A DNA stretch of 42,439 nt from Nitrospirota bacterium (GTDB lineage Bacteria; Nitrospirota; Thermodesulfovibrionia; Thermodesulfovibrionales; UBA6898), in assembly GCA_021783515.1 (NCBI GenBank), contig JAJXTV010000031.1:1-42439 (forward strand). The letters are read 5' to 3'. Within the stretch, counting starts at the first letter, position 1; the number at the start of each line of letters is the position of its first letter. Of this stretch, positions 37,908-42,439 are shown piece after piece. Under the pieces are notes generated by a model. The model had not been told where the DNA came from, did not search any database, and saw only the letters and a list, made by a program, of their open reading frames with translations. The position numbers were made by a program, and so were the translations under genes.

Positions 37908-40010
37908 ATGGCACCGGAAAAGACAGAGGAAGCACCTCAGCCGTACCGGCCGTACGGCGCTGAGTTAAAGGAGACCAGACCCTATTCGCCCTGCAGGGCG
38001 GCCTGCCCGGCGCATACGGACGTCCAGGCGTATGTCGGCCTGATCGCGCAGGGTAAATACCACGAGGCGTTCGAGGTGATCACCGCGCCGAACCCGATCG
38101 CATCGGTCTGCTCGATGATCTGCCATCATCCCTGCGAGCAGTCATGCAGGCGGTGCGCAATCGACGAGCCTCTGGCGGTGAGGCACCTGAAGCGGTTTGC
38201 GATCGAGAAGTCGCTTGACTACCGGAGGGCAAAGCGGAGGCTGGTCAAAAAGACGAAAGGCAAGAGCGTCGGGATCATCGGTTCAGGACCTTCCGGCCTT
38301 GCCGCGGCCCGCGACCTTGCGGACTTTGGGTACGACGTTGCGATTTACGAGCGCCACCCTGTGCTCGGCGGCATGCTCGCCTCGGCGATACCTCCGTATC
38401 GTCTTCCGCGGGAGATGCTGAAGGAAGATATCGACGACGTGATCTCCAAGGGCATCGAAGTGAAGACGAACTGCGAAATCGGCAGGGATATAAAGATCGA
38501 CGATCTGGAGAAGCGGCATGACGCGGTGCTTATCGCTATCGGGCTTTCCCTGAGCAGGTCGCTGCCGATTCCCGGAGTCGGCGGGCCGGGCGTGCTTTTG
38601 GCCATTCCTTTCCTGCAAGATGTCGCCTTTGGCAGAAAACCGGCCCTCGGCAAAAAGGTGCTCGTGATCGGCGGCGGAAACGTGGCGATGGATGTCGCCC
38701 GGACGGCACGGCGCCTTGGTGTCAAGGACGTCTCGATGGTCTGTCTCGAATCCGCCGAGGAGATGCCTGCCTGGAAGTGGGAAGTGGACGAGGCACTGGA
38801 GGAATCGATAAAGATCAACCACCGATGGGGGCCGAAGGCGGTCAGGCGCGAAGGAGCCGGGGTGAAAGGCCTCGAAGTGGTGAAGGTGAAATCCGTCTTC
38901 GACCAAAACGGCAGATTCAGCCCTTCCTTTGACAACGACCAGACATCCCTGATCGAGGCCGACACGATTATCATTACGATCGGACAGATGTCGGACATCT
39001 CTTTTCTGAAAGACAGCGTAGTGAAGGTCGACGAACGGGGCCGGGTCGAATGGGACCCTGCGACCCAGATGAGCAGCGCCAGGGGCGTCTTTGTTTCGGG
39101 GGAGGTCGTGACCGGTCCGGGTTCGGCGATTGCGGCGGTTGTCAGCGGGCATCGTGCGGCATTGGCGATCCATCTGTATTGCCAGGGTGAGGCGATCGAA
39201 GGGAATCTCCCTGTCCAGGAGAAGGAAAGGGTCGAGCAGATGCCTGCCGAGGTGGTGGAGAAGGTCGCCAGGGAGCCGCGTCTAAAGATCAAACATCTTG
39301 CTCCGGAGGTGCGCTGCGACAGCATGGTGCACTTTGAGATCGGCTACGACGAAGCGGAGGCCCTGAAAGAGGCCGGCCGATGCCGGGGGTGCGGGGGCGG
39401 AGCTGTCGTCGACCAGAAGAAATGCATGGCCTGTCTGACCTGCATGAGGGTCTGTCCGTATGGAGCCCCTGTCGTCACGTCGGTCTCCGAGATACGGCCG
39501 CAATACTGTCAGGCCTGCGGACTCTGCGCGCCGGAATGTCCCGCCGAGGCGATCAGCATGGTGAGTTATGACGTAAAAGAGATCAGGCGGAGCCTCCCTC
39601 AGGTCGTGGGCAGGGTCGAGCCGGGCCGAAAGGAGCCCCTCATCGTGGCGTTTGTATGTACGCACCATGTTGGCGTGCTCGGCTTCGACCTGCCGAAAAA
39701 CGCGCGGACGGTGCCGGTGCATTGCACCAGCAGGGTCGACGTGCTCGACCTGTTGAAGGCGGTCGAGTCCGGTGCGGACGGCGTTGCGGTGGTCCGCTGC
39801 GGCGACGGCACCTGCAAATACCGTGAGATCGCCCCCCGGGTGAACGCACGGGTGAAGCGCGGGCAGGACCTGCTGAAGACGCTCGGAATGGAGCCGGGGC
39901 GCATCGAGCTGCTGACCGCATCGACCGGCAACGGCGGCAACCCGTACGCGACGGTAGTCTCGGACTTTTCGGAGCGGATTAAACAAATGGGTCTGAGAGG
40001 GGTGAAGTAA
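37908..40010 (+). CDS. FAD/NAD(P) oxidoreductase with ferredoxin and MvhD domains, MetVF-associated
   Basis: The protein has 700 residues. Residues 27-100 form the GltD/NfnB-type N-terminal FeS domain (CRAACPAHTDVQAY, CHHPCEQSCRR). Residues about 115-430 hold FAD- and NAD(P)-binding folds (VGIIGSGPSGLAAARDLA, VIGGGNVAMDVARTA). A two-cluster ferredoxin follows (CMACLTCMRVCP and CQACGLCAPECP), then an MvhD-type domain of about 130 residues (FVCTHHVGVLGFDL, VRCGDGTCKYR). MvhD links hydrogenase or Hdr electron flow in methanogens and acetogens. Placed before metV and metF, it probably supplies electrons to methylene-THF reduction, perhaps by flavin-based bifurcation; this last point is inference. 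Confidence 0.88.
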   Translation: MAPEKTEEAPQPYRPYGAELKETRPYSPCRAACPAHTDVQAYVGLIAQGKYHEAFEVITAPNPIASVCSMICHHPCEQSCRRCAIDEPLAVRHLKRFAIEKSLDYRRAKRRLVKKTKGKSVGIIGSGPSGLAAARDLADFGYDVAIYERHPVLGGMLASAIPPYRLPREMLKEDIDDVISKGIEVKTNCEIGRDIKIDDLEKRHDAVLIAIGLSLSRSLPIPGVGGPGVLLAIPFLQDVAFGRKPALGKKVLVIGGGNVAMDVARTARRLGVKDVSMVCLESAEEMPAWKWEVDEALEESIKINHRWGPKAVRREGAGVKGLEVVKVKSVFDQNGRFSPSFDNDQTSLIEADTIIITIGQMSDISFLKDSVVKVDERGRVEWDPATQMSSARGVFVSGEVVTGPGSAIAAVVSGHRAALAIHLYCQGEAIEGNLPVQEKERVEQMPAEVVEKVAREPRLKIKHLAPEVRCDSMVHFEIGYDEAEALKEAGRCRGCGGGAVVDQKKCMACLTCMRVCPYGAPVVTSVSEIRPQYCQACGLCAPECPAEAISMVSYDVKEIRRSLPQVVGRVEPGRKEPLIVAFVCTHHVGVLGFDLPKNARTVPVHCTSRVDVLDLLKAVESGADGVAVVRCGDGTCKYREIAPRVNARVKRGQDLLKTLGMEPGRIELLTASTGNGGNPYATVVSDFSERIKQMGLRGVK

Positions 40011-40261
40011 CCATGTCTTCGACGTCGCATGCCGGCGGTGTAAGCGTTCCTCAAATCCTTCCTGATGCGATGGGATTTGATGTAGCATGGCGTCGAGAAT
40101 AGGGGGCTTCATTGGAATATCTTCCCTCTTTGGCACTTCATGATGTGGCTTCCGATGCGGCAAGGAATCGCTACAGAAGGCTTTTCGGACCACTCACTCC
40201 GCCGTTGTGTTTTTTGTAAGTGGAGAAGGCGTGAAAACGAACGTGATAAAGGAGTAGACAC
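40011..40261. other. Intergenic region before metV
   Basis: About 250 bp with no gene. It holds copy 2 of the dispersed repeat (40,159-40,206) and the metV ribosome site. No clear promoter or terminator was recognised. Confidence 0.5.
40159..40206. repeat. Dispersed repeat, copy 2
   Basis: Shares CGCTACAGAAGGC, TTTCGG and CCGCC in the same order with 31,462-31,508. Both copies are intergenic and just downstream of plus-strand genes, which suggests a REP-like element or a shared processing or terminator sequence. Confidence 0.6.
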
Positions 40262-40978
40262 ATGATCGTAGGATCACAAAAACCAATCGAAGAAATATGG
40301 GAGATGGTCAGGGACTTCAAAAAGGTCCTCGTCTTCGGCTGTAACACCTGCGTGGCGATCTGTCACGCGGGAGGAGAAAAGGAGGCCGAGACGATCGCCT
40401 CGCTCATCCGCATGCGGGCGCAGCAGGAAGGGAAGGAGATGGTAGTGGACCACCTCGGCGTAATGCGCCACTGCGAGCCGGAGTATTTCGACCCTGTTAT
40501 GGACGAAGTAAGAAAATACGATCTCATACTCTCGACCGCATGCGGCGTGGGCGTGAACTTTCTTTCCGACAGGACCGGAAGCGTCCCCGTCTATCCTGGC
40601 ATCAACACCTCGTTCTACGGTGCGGTGGAGGCTCCGGGCAGTTTCGTCGAGCTCTGTGCCGGCTGCGGAAACTGCATCCTGCATATGACGGGCGGCATCT
40701 GCCCGATCGCAAGGTGCTCCAAGACGCTCATGAACGGCCCCTGCGGCGGGACGAACGACGGAAAATGCGAGGTCAGCAAGGACATAGACTGCGCCTGGTA
40801 TCTGATCGTCGAGAGGATGAAACAGCTCGGGACGCTGGAAAAGCTCTCTGAGGTCCTTCCTCCGCGCAATTGGTCCACATCGCGCGACGGGGGCCCCCGT
40901 CGCGTCTCTCTCGAACACATCCGGGCTTACGAGGCGCAGGAAGGACAGGATTCCGGGACTGCGGGAGGTATGAAATAA
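40262..40978 (+). CDS. metV: MetV: methylene-THF reductase partner (zinc/FeS C-terminal-type domain)
   Basis: The protein has 238 residues with a cysteine-rich layout: GCNTCVAICHAGG, ACGVGVNFLS, ELCAGCGNCILHMTGGICPIARC and LMNGPCGGTNDGKCE. This matches MetV of acetogens, the small subunit that binds a cluster and passes electrons to MetF. AAAGGAG precedes the ATG and the stop overlaps the metF start (TAATG), so the two are translationally coupled. Confidence 0.92.
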   Translation: MIVGSQKPIEEIWEMVRDFKKVLVFGCNTCVAICHAGGEKEAETIASLIRMRAQQEGKEMVVDHLGVMRHCEPEYFDPVMDEVRKYDLILSTACGVGVNFLSDRTGSVPVYPGINTSFYGAVEAPGSFVELCAGCGNCILHMTGGICPIARCSKTLMNGPCGGTNDGKCEVSKDIDCAWYLIVERMKQLGTLEKLSEVLPPRNWSTSRDGGPRRVSLEHIRAYEAQEGQDSGTAGGMK

Positions 40979-41952
40979 TGAAGAGCGGAAGCAATCTCGA
41001 AAGAGTAATCGCCAGCGGAAAACCTGCCGTCACGGCGGAACTCGGTCCGCCCATGAGCGCCGACGGCCATGAGGTAAGGAAAAAGGCCGGCCTGCTCAAG
41101 GGGTTTTGTGACGCCGCGAATGTTACCGACTGCCAGACTGCGGTCGTCCGTATATCGAGCATTGCCGCCGCGGCGATCGCGCTTCAGGAGGGGCTCGAGC
41201 CGGTGATGCAGATGACCTGCCGGGACCGGAACCGCATCGCCATGCAGGCCGATCTCCTCGGCGGCGCGGCGCTTGGCCTCAAGAACTGTCTTTGCATCGC
41301 GGGCGACCATCAGAGCTTCAGCGCCGCAGGAAGGCTCAAGGGTCATCCCGGGGCAAAGAACGTCTATGACGTTGATACCTGCCAGCTTGTCGGCATTTTG
41401 AAAAAGATGCGGGACGAGGGAAAGCAGGAGGGCGGAGACCCGCTGGAAGCCGCCCCGAAGTTTTTTATCGGGGCCTCCTGGACCCCGATGGCAGACCCGG
41501 TAGATTTCAGGCCCGTTAACCTCATGAAGAAGGTGAACGCCGGCGCGGATTTTATCCAGACCCAGGGTATTTACGACATAGAAGGGTTCAGGTCCCAGAT
41601 GGAGAAGATCAGGAAAATGGGCCTGCACGAGCGGACCGCGATTCTCGGCGGCATCATCGTCCCCAAGAGCGCGATGATGCTGAAATACATGGACTCCTCC
41701 GTCGCCGGCGTGTCGGTGCCGAAGTCGCTCATCGACCGGATGAACAAGGCGAAGGCCGCAGCGGGAGAAGACAAGAAGAAGGCGCGTGAGCTTCAGGAGC
41801 AGGAAGGTATCAAGATCACGATCGAGCTGATCCATCAGGTCCTCGAGACGCCCGGGGTGAAGGGAGTCCATATCCAGGCGATCGAGTGGGAAAGCGCGAT
41901 CGAGGGTATCGTCAAGGCGGCGGGACTGTATCCGAGGCCGACCTTCGATTAG
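40978..41952 (+). CDS. metF: Methylenetetrahydrofolate reductase
   Basis: The protein has 324 residues. The MetF barrel shows VTAELGPPMSADG, NVTDCQ, QMTCRDRNRIAMQADLLG, LCIAGDHQ, DFIQTQGIYD and GVHIQAIEW. It reduces methylene-THF to methyl-THF. The start overlaps the metV stop; an upstream in-frame codon at 40,870 lies within metV and is unlikely. The partner MetV and the large flavoprotein point to an electron source other than NADH alone. Confidence 0.94.
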   Translation: MKSGSNLERVIASGKPAVTAELGPPMSADGHEVRKKAGLLKGFCDAANVTDCQTAVVRISSIAAAAIALQEGLEPVMQMTCRDRNRIAMQADLLGGAALGLKNCLCIAGDHQSFSAAGRLKGHPGAKNVYDVDTCQLVGILKKMRDEGKQEGGDPLEAAPKFFIGASWTPMADPVDFRPVNLMKKVNAGADFIQTQGIYDIEGFRSQMEKIRKMGLHERTAILGGIIVPKSAMMLKYMDSSVAGVSVPKSLIDRMNKAKAAAGEDKKKARELQEQEGIKITIELIHQVLETPGVKGVHIQAIEWESAIEGIVKAAGLYPRPTFD

Positions 41953-41980
41953 TCTGACGTAACAAAATGGAGTATGAAGA

Positions 41981-42010
41981 GGGCAGGGCGCGATCCCTGC
42001 CCTTTTTTTT
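41981..42010 (+). terminator. Rho-independent terminator after metF
   Basis: 8-bp stem GGGCAGGG/CCCTGCCC with a 6-nt loop and eight Ts. It closes the folate/C1 gene cluster. Confidence 0.95.
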
Positions 42011-42140
42011 CCGGGGAGAAGTTCCGCCAAGAGGTTTGTCGGCAACAATCTCGTTGACAGAGATGCTTGAAAGGACAACGCGGCGGCCGGGTGAAGACAG
42101 GACGACTTTCTTAACCCCCAATGATATCCTTTAGGCGATC

Positions 42141-42169
42141 TTGACACGATTCAACTTTTTGTGTTTAAA
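42141..42169 (+). promoter_or_regulatory. Sigma70-type promoter before the riboswitch
   Basis: TTGACA at 42,141 and TTTAAA at 42,164, spaced 17 bp. Predicted transcription start is about 42,176, right at the riboswitch. Confidence 0.75.
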
Positions 42170-42170
42170 T

Positions 42171-42257
42171 GCCGCAACCACCGAAAGGGTAAGATCCGGG
42201 TGACCGGACTGCACAAAGCCACCTGTCCGGGATGGAAAGAGGGGTTGTCGAAGTGGA
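42171..42257 (+). ncRNA. GEMM-type cyclic dinucleotide riboswitch
   Basis: The layout matches the GEMM-I class: GAAAGGGTAA, a first hairpin TCCGG-GTGA-CCGGA with a GNRA loop, then CACAAAGCCAC, a second arm, and closing GGGTTGTCGAAG (compare GGGUUGCCGAA in known members). Outer CAACC and GGTTG can pair. GEMM-I binds c-di-GMP or, in a variant, 3',3'-cGAMP; which ligand cannot be told by eye. A terminator follows 12 bp later, giving an on/off switch for the exported protein. Confidence 0.75.
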
Positions 42258-42268
42258 TGGGGAATTTG

Positions 42269-42298
42269 AGCTTACCTTTTCGGAGGTAGGCTTTTTTT
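42269..42298 (+). terminator. Riboswitch-linked terminator
   Basis: AGCTTACCT and AGGTAGGCT pair (with one G-U) around a short loop, followed by seven Ts. Positioned between riboswitch and start codon, as in transcription-controlling riboswitches. Confidence 0.85.
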
Positions 42299-42333
42299 GT
42301 GGGATCTTAAAGATACTGGGAGGGAAATGGGGC

Positions 42334-42439
42334 ATGGGAGATCATCAATTCAGCCGGTCACTGAGAATCATATCTGCAGTAGTTTTATCTTTCTTTTGCT
42401 GGACTTTCGCAGGCGGGGTCGATGTTGCTTATGCGGTCA
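42334..42439 (+). CDS. Exported protein, N-terminal signal peptide only (cut by window end)
   Basis: The 35 visible codons begin MGDHQFSRSLRIISAVVLSF and reach a likely signal cleavage after VAYA. GGGAGG lies about 10 bp upstream of ATG 42,334. Product identity is outside the window. The riboswitch predicts a surface or extracellular protein tied to a lifestyle change. Confidence 0.7.
   Translation, partial: MGDHQFSRSLRIISAVVLSFFCWTFAGGVDVAYAV

Noticed and set aside
40927-42147. Minus-strand ORF of 406 codons over metF and the terminator
   Set aside because: Antisense shadow of metF; it also spans the rho-independent terminator.

Overview
The window has two unlike halves. Positions 1 to about 25,230 are the right-hand part of an integrated mobile element, most likely a prophage or phage-like island. 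It is a long, tightly overlapping minus-strand gene set with phage-type replication and regulatory genes (CHC2-Toprim primase/ATPase, SNF2 helicase, Mor-like activator, many small zinc-ribbon proteins). It ends in a plus-strand module (XRE repressor, small ORF, tyrosine integrase) 40 bp from the 3' half of a tRNA-Arg(ACG), which is the attachment site. The left end lies outside the window and no virion genes are visible. From 25.2 kb on is host chromosome. Its gene content (DsrE/F/H-like proteins with sulfide:quinone oxidoreductase, MetV/MetF with a large flavin-FeS oxidoreductase, FolD, FolE, AroF, CoaE, MidA) suggests an anaerobic, GC-rich sulfur- and C1-metabolising bacterium, probably Nitrospirota. 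That placement is inference.

The main surprise is an integron inside the mobile element (10,755-18,516). An integron-type integrase with the IntI-specific patch is followed by an attI-like core, eight complete attC sites and three half attC sites. In every complete attC the unpaired extra C lies in the left arm, so the sites face away from intI as normal. Yet nearly every cassette gene is on the opposite strand, reading toward intI and in line with the element's own operon. Three of these genes take their TAA stop from the core site and several start inside an attC. One cassette carries an ibrA/ibrB-like pair (PP-loop ATPase and ParB-like protein). Another carries a second PP-loop protein, and the element's core genes include a third.

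Two repeat systems flank the primase's downstream side. Six copies of a 12-bp palindrome sit at exactly 44-bp intervals (7334-7565). A block of about 11-bp-spaced CTGCCCC iterons beside an AT-rich tract (6600-6800) looks like a replication origin.

In the chromosomal half, 25.4-28.2 kb is a sulfur operon. A near-consensus promoter overlaps an ATTC-N8-GAAT operator before an ArsR regulator with SqrR-like cysteine spacing. Then come a DsrE-like gene with an in-frame TGA exactly at the catalytic cysteine position (probable selenocysteine), a DsrF-like gene, a DsrH-like gene and an SQR. After a set of housekeeping genes, 36.2-42.0 kb holds folE, folD, a 700-residue flavin/FeS/MvhD-type oxidoreductase, metV and metF, closed by a strong terminator. 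The window ends with a promoter, a GEMM-type (cyclic dinucleotide) riboswitch with its terminator, and the first codons of an exported protein.
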